Assembly (NCBI RefSeq): GCF_003034995.1
Contig: NZ_PZKF01000004.1
Location: forward strand, 62,001 to 126,000
DNA: 64,000 bases
Direction of reading: 5' to 3'
DNA from: Phaeovulum veldkampii DSM 11550
Lineage (GTDB): Bacteria > Pseudomonadota > Alphaproteobacteria > Rhodobacterales > Rhodobacteraceae
The notes under the pieces are model-generated. The model was not told the origin of the DNA. It saw only the letters and a list, made by a program, of their open reading frames with translations, and did not search any database. Below, one piece after another: positions 34,804 through 43,219 of this stretch (position 1 is the first letter of the stretch; the number at the start of each line of letters is the position of its first letter). The translations under genes were made by a program, and so were the position numbers.

Positions 34804-35826
34804 ATGCTGTTGGGCCTGAGCGCGATCACCCCCCCGCCCCGTTCCCAGGATGCGCATGAAACGCTACTGGAATATCCCGACAACCGCCTGCTGATCGACC
34901 TGTGCGGCGAGTTTGACCGCAACCTCGCCCAGATCGAGCACAAGCTGGGGGTGCATATCCTGCGCCGCGGCAATCTGTTGGCGGTGGTGGGCAGCCCCGA
35001 GGCGCAGGCGCAGGCGGGCGCGGTGCTGAACGCGCTGTATGGGCGGCTGGAACAGGGCCGGCCGGTGGATGCGGCCGAGATCGACGCCGCGATCCGGCTG
35101 GGCGATCTGGGCGCCGAGGCGGTGCCGCTGGACGAACAACTGGAGATGTTCGCCGCCGGCCACTACGAGATTCGCACCCGCAAGAAGCAGGTCGAGCCGC
35201 GGACCGAGGCGCAGAAGGCCTACGTAAAGAACCTCTTTACCCATGAAATGGCGTTCGGCATCGGGCCTGCGGGCACCGGCAAGACCTATCTGGCGGTGGC
35301 CGTGGGTGTGACCATGCTGATCGGCGGGCATGTGGACAAGATCATCCTCGGCCGCCCCGCCGTCGAGGCGGGCGAGCGGCTGGGCTTTCTGCCCGGCGAC
35401 ATGAAGGAGAAGGTCGATCCTTACATGCAGCCGCTGTATGACGCGCTGAACGACTTTCTGCCGCAAAAGCAGATGCAAAAGCTGATGGAGGAAAAGCGCA
35501 TCGAGATCGCGCCTCTGGCCTTCATGCGCGGTCGCACGCTGTCGAACGCATTTGTGGTGCTGGACGAGGCGCAGAACGCCACCACGATGCAGATGAAGAT
35601 GTTTCTGACCCGCCTGGGCGAGGGCAGCCGCATGGTGATCACCGGCGACCGCACCCAGATCGACCTGCCGCGCGGCACCGCCTCGGGGCTGGCCGATGCC
35701 GAGCGCATTCTGGATGGGGTCAGGGGGATCAGCTTCAACTACTTCACCGCCAAGGATGTGGTGCGCCATGCCCTTGTGGCCCGGATCATCCAGGCTTATG
35801 ACCGCGACGATGGAGCCGCTGGTTGA
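34804..35826 (+). CDS. phoH: PhoH-family ATPase
   Basis: 340 residues. The P-loop GIGPAGTGKTYLAVAVGV and Walker B FVVLDEAQNATTMQMKMFLTRLGEGSRMVITGDRTQIDLP define PhoH, with the preceding KH-like region (LLIDLCGEFDRNLAQIEHKLG). It is thought to act in RNA metabolism with YbeY, its genomic partner here. The start is uncertain: ATG 34804 sits directly behind AGGGAG with no spacer, and the TTG 6 nt later would have ideal spacing. An ATG further upstream at 34705 looks non-conserved. Overlaps ybeY by 17 nt. Confidence 0.88.
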   Translation: MLLGLSAITPPPRSQDAHETLLEYPDNRLLIDLCGEFDRNLAQIEHKLGVHILRRGNLLAVVGSPEAQAQAGAVLNALYGRLEQGRPVDAAEIDAAIRLGDLGAEAVPLDEQLEMFAAGHYEIRTRKKQVEPRTEAQKAYVKNLFTHEMAFGIGPAGTGKTYLAVAVGVTMLIGGHVDKIILGRPAVEAGERLGFLPGDMKEKVDPYMQPLYDALNDFLPQKQMQKLMEEKRIEIAPLAFMRGRTLSNAFVVLDEAQNATTMQMKMFLTRLGEGSRMVITGDRTQIDLPRGTASGLADAERILDGVRGISFNYFTAKDVVRHALVARIIQAYDRDDGAAG

Positions 35827-36313
35827 TGTTGTGATCGAGGACGACCGTTGGAAAACCTTCGGTCTGGAAGCTGCCGCCGAGGCGGCGGGGCGTGCCGTGC
35901 TGGCCGATCTGGGGCTTGACCCCGTGGGTTATGTCATCAGTTGCCTGGGCTGCGACGATGCCCGCATCGCTGGGCTGAACGCCGATTTCCGCGGCAAGCC
36001 CGCGCCGACGAACGTGCTGTCCTGGCCGTCCGAGGAACGCTGCGCCGAGGCCGACGGCGGCACGCCAGATCTGCCCGAGCCGGGCGCGATGATGCCCGAG
36101 GAGCTGGGCGACATCGCCATCGCCTGGGAAACCTGCGCCCGCGAGGCAGTCGAACAGGGCAAGGCGATGGCCGACCATGTGACGCATCTTCTCGTGCATG
36201 GCACCCTGCATCTGCTGGGATATGATCACATCCGCGACAATGACGCGCTCTTGATGGAAGCTACCGAAACCCGCATCTTGGCAGGCATGGGGATTGCCAA
36301 TCCCTACGATTAG
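35810..36313 (+). CDS. ybeY: Endoribonuclease YbeY
   Basis: 167 residues. The zinc/catalytic motif HGTLHLLGYDH (His130, His134, His140) and PTNVLSWPSEE, LGDIAIAWETC are the YbeY signatures. It matures 16S rRNA 3' ends and takes part in ribosome quality control. ATG 35810 lies within the end of phoH (17 nt overlap), so translation is coupled. An acidic insert (about 75-97) is longer than in E. coli YbeY. Confidence 0.93.
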   Translation: MEPLVDVVIEDDRWKTFGLEAAAEAAGRAVLADLGLDPVGYVISCLGCDDARIAGLNADFRGKPAPTNVLSWPSEERCAEADGGTPDLPEPGAMMPEELGDIAIAWETCAREAVEQGKAMADHVTHLLVHGTLHLLGYDHIRDNDALLMEATETRILAGMGIANPYD

Positions 36314-36367
36314 CCGGGCATCCGGCACAGCACCGCCGGGGCAGGCACCCGGCCTATGGAATGACCG

Positions 36368-37270
36368 ATGGGACAAAGTGCAGACGGACCGCCCCCCGCG
36401 CAAGCCGCGCGGGAGACTGACGAGGATGACAGTCAGGCCGAACAGGGCCAGCCGCGCGGGCTTTTGGGGCGCATTCTGAACGCCTTCAGCCCGTCGGAGG
36501 GGGAGGGGCAGTCCGACCTGTCGGCGCTGGGCGCGCCCACGCCCGCCACGCTTCCCGGCATCGGCAACCTGCGCCGGATGCGGGTCGAGGATGTGGCGAT
36601 CCCCAAGGTGGAGATCGTGGCCGTGCCCGTCACCATCAGCCTGCCCGATCTGGTGGCGACCTTCCGCGAACAGGGGTTTTCGCGGATGCCGGTATTCAAG
36701 GGCACGCTCGACAGCCCGCTGGGGCTGATCCACCTCAAGGATCTGGCGATGCAGCACGGCTTTGGCCTGACGCCGGTCGCGCGGTTCTCGCTGCGCACGA
36801 TGTTGCGGCCGCTGCTGTATGCCCCGCCCTCAATGCCGATCGGGGTGTTGTTGCAAAAGATGCAGAGCCAGCGCATCCACATGGCGCTGGTGATCGACGA
36901 ATATGGCGGGGTCGATGGTCTGGTGACGATCGAAGACCTGATCGAACAGGTCATCGGCGAAATCGAGGATGAACACGACGAGGTCGAAGGTGGCTACTGG
37001 ACGGTCGAAAAGCCGGGCCAGTATCTGGTGCAGGCCCGCGCGCCGCTGGACGAATTCGAAACCGCCATCGGCATGAAGCTGGCCGATGCCGAAACCGATG
37101 AGGAAATCGACACGCTGGGGGGACTTGTGTTCATGCTGACCGGTCGGGTTCCGGTGCGTGGCGAGGTGATCCCGATGGGCAATGGCGTGGAATTTGAAAT
37201 CGTCGATGCCGACCCGCGCCGGATCAAGCGGTTGCGGGTGCGCCTGCCACAGGCTGCGCGGCCGGAATGA
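36368..37270 (+). CDS. CorC/YbeX-type CBS-pair transporter-associated protein
   Basis: 300 residues, soluble. After an acidic N-terminus come a CBS pair (about 75-195; RMRVEDVAIPKVEIVAVP, MALVIDEYGGVDGLVTIEDLIEQVIGEIEDEHD) and a CorC_HlyC domain (about 210-290). The EYGGV-GLVTIEDLIE-IVGEI pattern is diagnostic. CorC/YbeX is linked to magnesium/cobalt efflux and to ribosome maturation, and is commonly placed between ybeY and lnt as it is here. Its stop overlaps lnt's start (ATGA). Confidence 0.9.
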   Translation: MGQSADGPPPAQAARETDEDDSQAEQGQPRGLLGRILNAFSPSEGEGQSDLSALGAPTPATLPGIGNLRRMRVEDVAIPKVEIVAVPVTISLPDLVATFREQGFSRMPVFKGTLDSPLGLIHLKDLAMQHGFGLTPVARFSLRTMLRPLLYAPPSMPIGVLLQKMQSQRIHMALVIDEYGGVDGLVTIEDLIEQVIGEIEDEHDEVEGGYWTVEKPGQYLVQARAPLDEFETAIGMKLADAETDEEIDTLGGLVFMLTGRVPVRGEVIPMGNGVEFEIVDADPRRIKRLRVRLPQAARPE

Positions 37271-38775
37271 CGGCGCGCTGGCGTCTGGCGGGGGCGGCGG
37301 TGCTGGGTGCCGCCGTGGCAGCCGGGCAGGCGCCCTTGGGCTGGTGGTTTGTGGCGCTGCCCGCGCTGGCGGGGGTGATTGCGCTGGCCGCCGCGGCGCA
37401 CCGCGGCGCGGCCTGGATCGGCTGGGCCGCAGGCGCGGGTTATGCTGCCGCCGCGCTGAACTGGATTGTCGAGCCGTTTCTGATCGAGCCCGAGGTTTAC
37501 GGCTGGATGGCGCCCTTCGCGCTGGTGCTGATGGCGGCGGGTATGGGCCTGTTCTGGGCCGCGGCGGCGGGCGTTGGGGCACGGCTGGGCCGTGCGCCGG
37601 GCAGCCGGGCGCTGGCCATGGCGCTGGCGCTGGCGGGTGCCGATCTGCTGCGCGGCTATCTGTTCACCGGCTTTCCCTGGGCGCTGCTGGGCCACATCTG
37701 GATCGACACGCCGCTGGCGCAGGCCGCGGCCTTTGCGGGGCCGGTCGGGTTGAGCCTGATCACCGCGTTGGTGGCGGCATCGCTCGCGCTGCCGGGGCGC
37801 GGGCGGATGCTGACGGCGCCGGTGGCGGCGCTGGCGCTGGCCGGACTTTGGGCGGGCGGGCAGGCGCGGCTGGCTGTGCCTGCGCCGGTGCGCGCGGCGC
37901 CGGTCATGCTGCGGCTGGTGCAGCCCAATGCGGCGCAGCACCTGAAATGGCAGCCCGACATGGCGCGCGAATTCTTCTACCGCCACCTTGATCTGACCGC
38001 GACCGATCCGGCGCCGGGGGCGCGGCCGCCTGATCTGGTGATCTGGCCCGAAACCGCCGTGCCGTTCCTGCTGGAGGATGAAGGCCCCGGCCGCGCGATG
38101 ATCGCCGAGGCGGCAGGCGGTGTGCCGGTCGCGGTGGGCATCCAGCGGATGGAGGGGGCGCGGTTCTTCAACAGCCTCGCCCTGATCGGAGCGGGGGGCG
38201 CGATTGGCCCGGTCTATGACAAGTTCCACCTGGTGCCCTTTGGCGAATACATCCCGTTCGGCGATCTGGCCGCGCGGTTTGGCATCACCGCCTTTGCCGC
38301 ACAGGCGGGCAACGGCTATTCGGCGGGGCCGGGGGCCATGGTGCTGGACCTGGGCGCGCTGGGCCGGGTTCAGCCGCTGATCTGCTATGAGGCGATCTTT
38401 CCGCAAGACCTGCGCGCCGCGCCCGAACGGCCCGACTGGCTGCTTCAGATCACCAATGATGGCTGGTTTGGCGACCTGACCGGCCCGTGGCAGCACCTGG
38501 CGCAGGCCCGGTTGCGCGCGGTCGAGACGGGGCTGCCGCTGGCCCGCGCCGCGAATACCGGCGTCAGCGCCGTGATTGACGCCAAGGGCCGGGTTCTGGC
38601 CGAGCTCGGCATGGGGCAGATCGGCACGCTGGATCTGGCGCTGCCTGCGGCGCTGCCACCCACCCTTTATGCCCGGACCGGCGACTGGCCCGTGTTTGCG
38701 CTAATCGTCGCAGCATTGGGCGGGCTGGCACTGCGCCAGCGGAAAGCCATTGACCGCGCATCGGGGCGGGTCTAG
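37267..38775 (+). CDS. lnt: Apolipoprotein N-acyltransferase
   Basis: 502 residues. Six or more N-terminal transmembrane helices, then a periplasmic nitrilase domain with the Glu-Lys-Cys triad: Glu in VIWPETAVPF, Lys in YDKFHLVPFGEYIPF, Cys in LICYEAIFP. It adds the third acyl chain to lipoproteins, needed for the Lol pathway (lolA is in this window). Coupled to corC by ATGA. Its stop is 16 bp ahead of the metK riboswitch. Confidence 0.94.
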   Translation: MTARWRLAGAAVLGAAVAAGQAPLGWWFVALPALAGVIALAAAAHRGAAWIGWAAGAGYAAAALNWIVEPFLIEPEVYGWMAPFALVLMAAGMGLFWAAAAGVGARLGRAPGSRALAMALALAGADLLRGYLFTGFPWALLGHIWIDTPLAQAAAFAGPVGLSLITALVAASLALPGRGRMLTAPVAALALAGLWAGGQARLAVPAPVRAAPVMLRLVQPNAAQHLKWQPDMAREFFYRHLDLTATDPAPGARPPDLVIWPETAVPFLLEDEGPGRAMIAEAAGGVPVAVGIQRMEGARFFNSLALIGAGGAIGPVYDKFHLVPFGEYIPFGDLAARFGITAFAAQAGNGYSAGPGAMVLDLGALGRVQPLICYEAIFPQDLRAAPERPDWLLQITNDGWFGDLTGPWQHLAQARLRAVETGLPLARAANTGVSAVIDAKGRVLAELGMGQIGTLDLALPAALPPTLYARTGDWPVFALIVAALGGLALRQRKAIDRASGRV

Positions 38776-38787
38776 GCAAGCGCATTG

Positions 38788-38838
38788 AACCGCCACAACG
38801 GCTTCCTGGCGTGGCGGGGATTAACCAGCGGAGCACGT
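38788..38838 (+). promoter_or_regulatory. SAM/SAH riboswitch upstream of metK
   Basis: P1 stem CGCCAC (38791-38796) / GTGGCG (38811-38816) encloses AACGGCTTCCTGGC, and GGAGCA follows at 38830-38835. The string CACAACGGCTTCCTGGCGTG and the trailing GGAGCA match the conserved core of the SAM/SAH class. The loop CTTCC can pair with the GGAG ribosome site to form the pseudoknot that hides it when SAM or SAH binds, so translation of metK falls as SAM rises. The GGAG lies 8 nt from the ATG. Class known from Rhodobacterales. Confidence 0.9.
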
Positions 38839-38841
38839 CCC

Positions 38842-40008
38842 ATGACACGTCAGAACTACACTTTCACCTCCGAATCCGTTTCGGAGGGGCATCCCGACAA
38901 GCTGTGCGATCGGGTCTCGGATGCCGTCCTCGACGCCTTTCTGGCCGAGGAGCCCAACGCCCGCGTTGCCTGCGAAACCTTTGCCACGACCAACCGCGTT
39001 GTCGTTGGTGGCGAGGTGGGTCTGTCGGACCCCAAGCGTCTGGATGCCTTCATGGAGCGTGTCGATGGTATCGTGCGCGACTGCGTCAAGGACATCGGCT
39101 ACGAGCAGGAACATTTCCACTGGGACACGATCACCGTGTCGAACTACCTGCACAAGCAGTCGGCGCATATCGCGCAGGGCGTGGACAAGGACGGGGCCGG
39201 CGATCAGGGCATCATGTTCGGCTATGCCACCGACGAAACGCCCGAGCTGATGCCTGCGCCGATCCAGTATGCCCATGCCATCCTGCGCCGTCTGGCCGAG
39301 GTGCGCAAATCGGGTCAGGAGCCGACGCTGCGCCCCGACGCCAAATCGCAACTGTCGCTGCGCTATGAAAACGGCAAGCCGGTCGAGGTGACGTCGATCG
39401 TTCTGTCGACCCAGCATGCCGATGAAAACCAGACCTCGGACGATATCCGTGCCATCGTGGAGCCCCATATCCGCGAGGTTCTGCCTTCGGGCTGGATTTC
39501 CGACAAGACCGAATGGTGGGTGAACCCGACCGGCACCTTTGTGATCGGCGGCCCCGACGGCGATGCCGGCCTGACCGGGCGCAAGATCATCGTGGATACT
39601 TACGGCGGGGCCGCGCCCCATGGCGGCGGTGCGTTTTCGGGCAAAGACCCCACCAAGGTGGACCGTTCGGCCGCCTATGCCGCGCGTTATCTGGCAAAAA
39701 ACGTCGTCGCTGCGGGGCTGGCCAAACGCTGCACCATTCAGGTGTCCTACGCGATCGGCGTGGCCAAGCCGCTGTCGATCTATGTGGATACCCACGGCAC
39801 CGGCCAGGTGCCCGAGGCCGAGATCGAGCGGGTGGTGGCGCAGGTGATGGACCTGACCCCGCGCGGCATCCGCACCCAGCTTGACCTGTGCAAGCCGATC
39901 TATTCGCGCACCGCGGCCTATGGCCATTTCGGACGGGCGCCCGAGGCTGATGGCGGCTTCAGCTGGGAACGCACCGATCTGGCCGAGGCGATCAAGAAGG
40001 CGATTTGA
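38842..40008 (+). CDS. metK: S-adenosylmethionine synthase
   Basis: 388 residues. [40 protein letters not shown], the P-loop-like [25 protein letters not shown] and the C-terminal GHFGR give the full MetK signature. It makes SAM from methionine and ATP. ATG 38842 was chosen because the riboswitch ribosome site GGAGC sits 8 nt upstream; the longer frame starts inside the riboswitch. Followed by a strong terminator. Confidence 0.95.
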   Translation: MTRQNYTFTSESVSEGHPDKLCDRVSDAVLDAFLAEEPNARVACETFATTNRVVVGGEVGLSDPKRLDAFMERVDGIVRDCVKDIGYEQEHFHWDTITVSNYLHKQSAHIAQGVDKDGAGDQGIMFGYATDETPELMPAPIQYAHAILRRLAEVRKSGQEPTLRPDAKSQLSLRYENGKPVEVTSIVLSTQHADENQTSDDIRAIVEPHIREVLPSGWISDKTEWWVNPTGTFVIGGPDGDAGLTGRKIIVDTYGGAAPHGGGAFSGKDPTKVDRSAAYAARYLAKNVVAAGLAKRCTIQVSYAIGVAKPLSIYVDTHGTGQVPEAEIERVVAQVMDLTPRGIRTQLDLCKPIYSRTAAYGHFGRAPEADGGFSWERTDLAEAIKKAI

Positions 40009-40080
40009 TGCGGGGGGCGGGCAAGGTGCGCCTGTGGCGTGTGCCGTGACGGCGCACCCACCCCGACCATTGCGCTTTGC

Positions 40081-40109
40081 TTGACCCCCGCTGCGGAACA
40101 GGGTTAGAG
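40081..40109 (+). promoter_or_regulatory. Candidate sigma-70 promoter for trmB
   Basis: TTGACC (40081-40086), 17-nt spacer, TTAGAG (40104-40109). The predicted start of transcription would fall near 40116, only about 20 nt before the trmB ATG and within the metK terminator hairpin. Confidence 0.4.
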
Positions 40110-40134
40110 GCCCCGGAACACTCCGGGGCCTTTT
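40109..40134 (+). terminator. Intrinsic terminator of metK, abutting trmB start
   Basis: Stem GGCCCCGGA (40109-40117) / TCCGGGGCC (40122-40130), loop ACAC, tail TTTT (40131-40134). trmB ATG follows 2 nt later at 40137, so no Shine-Dalgarno fits between them. Confidence 0.85.
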
Positions 40135-40136
40135 CC

Positions 40137-40838
40137 ATGACCGATGACACCGATCCCGCGCCCGAATGGCGCAACTTCTATGGCCGCCGGTCGGGCAAGA
40201 CGATCCGCAAGAGCCAGCGCACCTATCTGTCCGAAGACCTGACAACGCTGTGCCCTGCAGGTGTCAGCCGCGCTGACAACCCCGAGCGTGCACCGCTCGA
40301 CCTGACCGCGATCTTTGGCGATGACCGGCCCGTGTGGCTGGAAATCGGCTTTGGCGGGGGCGAGCACATGGTGCATATGGCCGCGACCTACCCCGAGGTG
40401 GGCCTGATCGGCTGCGAGCCGTTCATCAACGGCGTGGCCATGCTGCTGGGCAAGATCCGGCTGGCGGGGGTCACGAACCTTGCGGTTTACCCCGGCGATG
40501 CGCGCGATCTGCTGGATGTGCTGCCCGCAGGCAGCCTGACCCGCGCCTTTCTGAACTACCCCGACCCCTGGCCCAAGCGCCGCCACCACCGCCGCCGTTT
40601 TGTGACGCAGGATCACCTTGTGCCGCTGGCGCGCGCGATGGCGCCGGGGGCCGAGTTCCGGGTGGCGACCGATATTCCCGATTACGTCCGCCAGACGCTG
40701 GCCGAGGTGCCGAAGGCGGGCTTTGATCTGGTCGGGAACGGCGTCACGGCGTGGGATGACTGGATTTCCACCCGTTATGAACAAAAGGCGCTGCGCGAGG
40801 GGCGTGCGCCGCATTACGTCACCTTCCGCCGCCGCTGA
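40137..40838 (+). CDS. trmB: tRNA (guanine46-N7)-methyltransferase
   Basis: 233 residues. The SAM-binding start EIGFGGGEHMVHMA, LIGCEPFINGVAMLL, and the family-defining NYPDPWPKRRHHRRRFVT are complete. It methylates G46 in the variable loop of tRNA. The ATG at 40137 lies 2 nt after a terminator T-run and has no ribosome site; the product is otherwise ordinary. Either a near-leaderless transcript from the TTGACC/TTAGAG promoter or read-through is needed to express it. Confidence 0.9.
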   Translation: MTDDTDPAPEWRNFYGRRSGKTIRKSQRTYLSEDLTTLCPAGVSRADNPERAPLDLTAIFGDDRPVWLEIGFGGGEHMVHMAATYPEVGLIGCEPFINGVAMLLGKIRLAGVTNLAVYPGDARDLLDVLPAGSLTRAFLNYPDPWPKRRHHRRRFVTQDHLVPLARAMAPGAEFRVATDIPDYVRQTLAEVPKAGFDLVGNGVTAWDDWISTRYEQKALREGRAPHYVTFRRR

Positions 40839-40850
40839 TCCGTTACCGAA

Positions 40851-40882
40851 GGGTCATGCGGGCGTCATGCCCGCGTCACTCA
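40851..40882 (+). promoter_or_regulatory. Pho-box-like triple direct repeat
   Basis: GGGTCAT-GCGG-GCGTCAT-GCCC-GCGTCAC: TCAT/TCAT/TCAC cores at 40854, 40865 and 40876 with exact 11-bp period, the spacing PhoB needs (7-bp repeats separated by 4 bp). It lies 47-78 bp before a phytase-like esterase gene, a natural PhoB target. No reporter data. Confidence 0.55.
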
Positions 40883-40928
40883 ACCGCGCCATGTCCCACG
40901 GCAGGTTTCCCTGCATCAAGGATTGGCC

Positions 40929-43094
40929 ATGACCCTTCGCTTTGCCTGCCTCACCTCGGCCCTTGCGCTGGCCACCGCGCCCGCGCTGGCCGAAACGACC
41001 TTCAACCGTATCGCCAGCTTTCCGGTGGTGACGAACATGGCCGCGGGCGAAGATACCGCGCGTGAAACCTCGTCCGAGATCGTGGCCGCTTCGGAAGACG
41101 GCCTGACGCTGGTCTATACCGACAGCCCGCTGGGCGTGCTGGGCATGATCGACCTGACCGACCCCGCGGCGCCGAAGCCTCTGGGCAATATCGCCATGAA
41201 CGGCGAGCCGACCTCGGTCGTTATCGTCGGCGCCCATGCGCTGGCGGGGGTGAACACGTCGGAAAGCTTTGCCGCGCCCTCGGGGCGGCTGGTGGCGGTC
41301 GATCTGGCGACCCGGAAGGAAGTCGCCTCTTGCGATCTGGGGGGGCAGCCCGACTCGGTGGCACGCGCCAAGGACGGCAGCTTTATCGCCGTGGCGGTGG
41401 AAAACGAGCGTGACGAAGAGGTGAACGACGGCGCCCTGCCGCAGATGCCCGCGGGTTTTGTGGTCAGGCTGCCGCTGAAAGATGGTCTGCCCGATTGCGG
41501 CGCGGCGCAGAAGATCGACCTGACGGGTCTTGCCGCCATTGGTGGCGATGACCCCGAGCCGGAATTCGTGGCGATCAACGATCTGGGCGAGATTGTGGTG
41601 ACCTTGCAGGAAAACAACCACATCGCGGTGATCGGCGCCGATGGGGCGGTGGCCGCGCATTTCAGCGCGGGCGCGGTGACGCTGGAGGGCATCGACGCCA
41701 CCGATGAACGCGGCGCGCTGATCTTTGCCGAGCGGCTGGCCGATGTCGCGCGCGAACCCGACGCGGTGAAATGGATCGACGCCGACCATTTCGCCACCGC
41801 CAACGAGGGCGACTACAAGGGCGGTTCGCGCGGCTTCACGATCTGGCGTAAGGATGGCACCGTCGTCTACGAAAGCGGCCCGAGCTTTGAGCGAGCGGTG
41901 GCGCAGATCGGACACTACCCCGACAAGCGGTCCGACGCCAAGGGGGTTGAGCCCGAGTCGATCGACTTTGCCCGTTTCGGCGACATGCCGCTGCTGTTCG
42001 TGGGGGCCGAGCGCGCCTCGGTCGTGGGCGTCTATGACGTGACCGATCCGGCGGCGCCGGTGCTGCGGCAGATCTTGCCCTCGGGCGTGGGGCCCGAAGG
42101 CTTTGTGGCGCTGCCCGACCGCGGCCTGCTGATTTCGGCCAACGAGGCTGATCTGGGCGCCGATGGTGGCGCGCGCAGCCATGTGATGGTCTACCAGATG
42201 CAAGAGGGTTCCCCCGCCTATCCGACGATCACCGCCGCGGGCGGCGATGTGGCGGGCTTTGGTGCGCTGTCGGGGCTGGCCGCCGACCCCGAGGTGCCGG
42301 GCAAGCTCTATGCCGTGAACGACAGCTTCTTTGGCTTTCAGCCCACGATCTTCACCATTGACGCCACCCAGACGCCTGCCCGCATCACTGCGGCGCTGCC
42401 GGTGACGGCAGCGGGGATGCCCGCGCAGAAGCTGGATCTGGAGGGGATCACCCCCGATGGCAAGGGCGGCTTCTGGCTCGCCTCCGAGGGTAATGCCGAC
42501 AAGATGGTGCCGCATGGCATTGTCAACGTGAATGCCAAGGGCGCGGTGAAAAAGGAAATCGGCCTGCCGGCGGCCCTGTTGGCCGGGCAGACGCGCTTTG
42601 GTCTGGAAGGCATCGCCAAGGTGGGCGACGTGCTGTGGATGGCGGTGCAGCGCGAATGGGGCGATGATCCCAAGGGGATGGTCAAGCTTCTCGCCTACAA
42701 CCTTGAGGCCGAGGAATGGGGTGCTGTGCATTACCCGCTGGAGCCGAAGGGCGCAGGCTGGATGGGCCTGTCCGAAATCACCATTCACGGCGACCATGCC
42801 TATATCGTCGAGCGCGACAACCTGATCGGTGATGCGGCAAAGGTGAAAAAGCTGTTCCGCGTGAAGCTGCCCGATCTCGTGCCCGCCAAGCTGGGCGAAA
42901 CGCTGCCGGTGGTGACCAAGCAAGAGGTGCGCGACCTGATCCCCGATCTGAAGGGCTGGGGCGGCTACATGCAGGACAAGGTCGAGGGTTTTGCCATCGA
43001 CGCAGCGGGCACGGGCTATGTGGTCACCGACAACGACGGCGTCGATGACGCCTCGGGCGAGACGCTGTTCTGGTCGATCGGCAAGGTCGAGTGA
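40929..43094 (+). CDS. Secreted esterase-like phytase-family protein
   Basis: 721 residues with signal peptide MTLRFACLTSALALATAPALAE. The long mature part contains repeated beta-propeller-like blades and the Phytase-like/esterase-like features GVGPEGFVALPDRGLLISANEADL, GFGALSGLAADPEVPGKLYAVND, LEGITPDGKGGFWLASEGN and GLEGIAKVGDVLWMAVQREW. This resembles the esterase-like activity of phytase family (alkaline-phosphatase-like, calcium-binding). Substrate unknown, probably an organic phosphate. Start ATG 40929; the TTG codon two before is a poor start. Preceded by a Pho-box-like element. Confidence 0.75.
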   Translation: MTLRFACLTSALALATAPALAETTFNRIASFPVVTNMAAGEDTARETSSEIVAASEDGLTLVYTDSPLGVLGMIDLTDPAAPKPLGNIAMNGEPTSVVIVGAHALAGVNTSESFAAPSGRLVAVDLATRKEVASCDLGGQPDSVARAKDGSFIAVAVENERDEEVNDGALPQMPAGFVVRLPLKDGLPDCGAAQKIDLTGLAAIGGDDPEPEFVAINDLGEIVVTLQENNHIAVIGADGAVAAHFSAGAVTLEGIDATDERGALIFAERLADVAREPDAVKWIDADHFATANEGDYKGGSRGFTIWRKDGTVVYESGPSFERAVAQIGHYPDKRSDAKGVEPESIDFARFGDMPLLFVGAERASVVGVYDVTDPAAPVLRQILPSGVGPEGFVALPDRGLLISANEADLGADGGARSHVMVYQMQEGSPAYPTITAAGGDVAGFGALSGLAADPEVPGKLYAVNDSFFGFQPTIFTIDATQTPARITAALPVTAAGMPAQKLDLEGITPDGKGGFWLASEGNADKMVPHGIVNVNAKGAVKKEIGLPAALLAGQTRFGLEGIAKVGDVLWMAVQREWGDDPKGMVKLLAYNLEAEEWGAVHYPLEPKGAGWMGLSEITIHGDHAYIVERDNLIGDAAKVKKLFRVKLPDLVPAKLGETLPVVTKQEVRDLIPDLKGWGGYMQDKVEGFAIDAAGTGYVVTDNDGVDDASGETLFWSIGKVE

Positions 43095-43114
43095 CCCGCG
43101 CCTGACGGCCCTGC

Positions 43115-43150
43115 GCCCCCTGCGGCCCGGCCGCGGGGGGCATTTCCGTT
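43115..43150 (+). terminator. Probable terminator after phytase-like gene
   Basis: 12-bp stem GCCCCCTGCGGC / GCCGCGGGGGGC (one G-T), loop CCG, followed by ATTTCCGTTT. Tail is weakly T-rich. Confidence 0.6.
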
Positions 43151-43219
43151 TCGCGGCATCGCCGGCATGGACGCGCCCGCGCCCCTGCGCTATGGGCAGG
43201 AAAACACCGGAGGTGCCCC

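Noticed and set aside
37182-37991. Frame overlapping lnt start in another phase
   Set aside because: Gly/Ala/Arg-rich translation typical of an out-of-frame GC-rich gene; lnt frame has the family motifs.
40854-42923. Long minus-strand frame opposite the phytase-like gene
   Set aside because: Antisense shadow; the plus strand has a signal peptide and clear family motifs.
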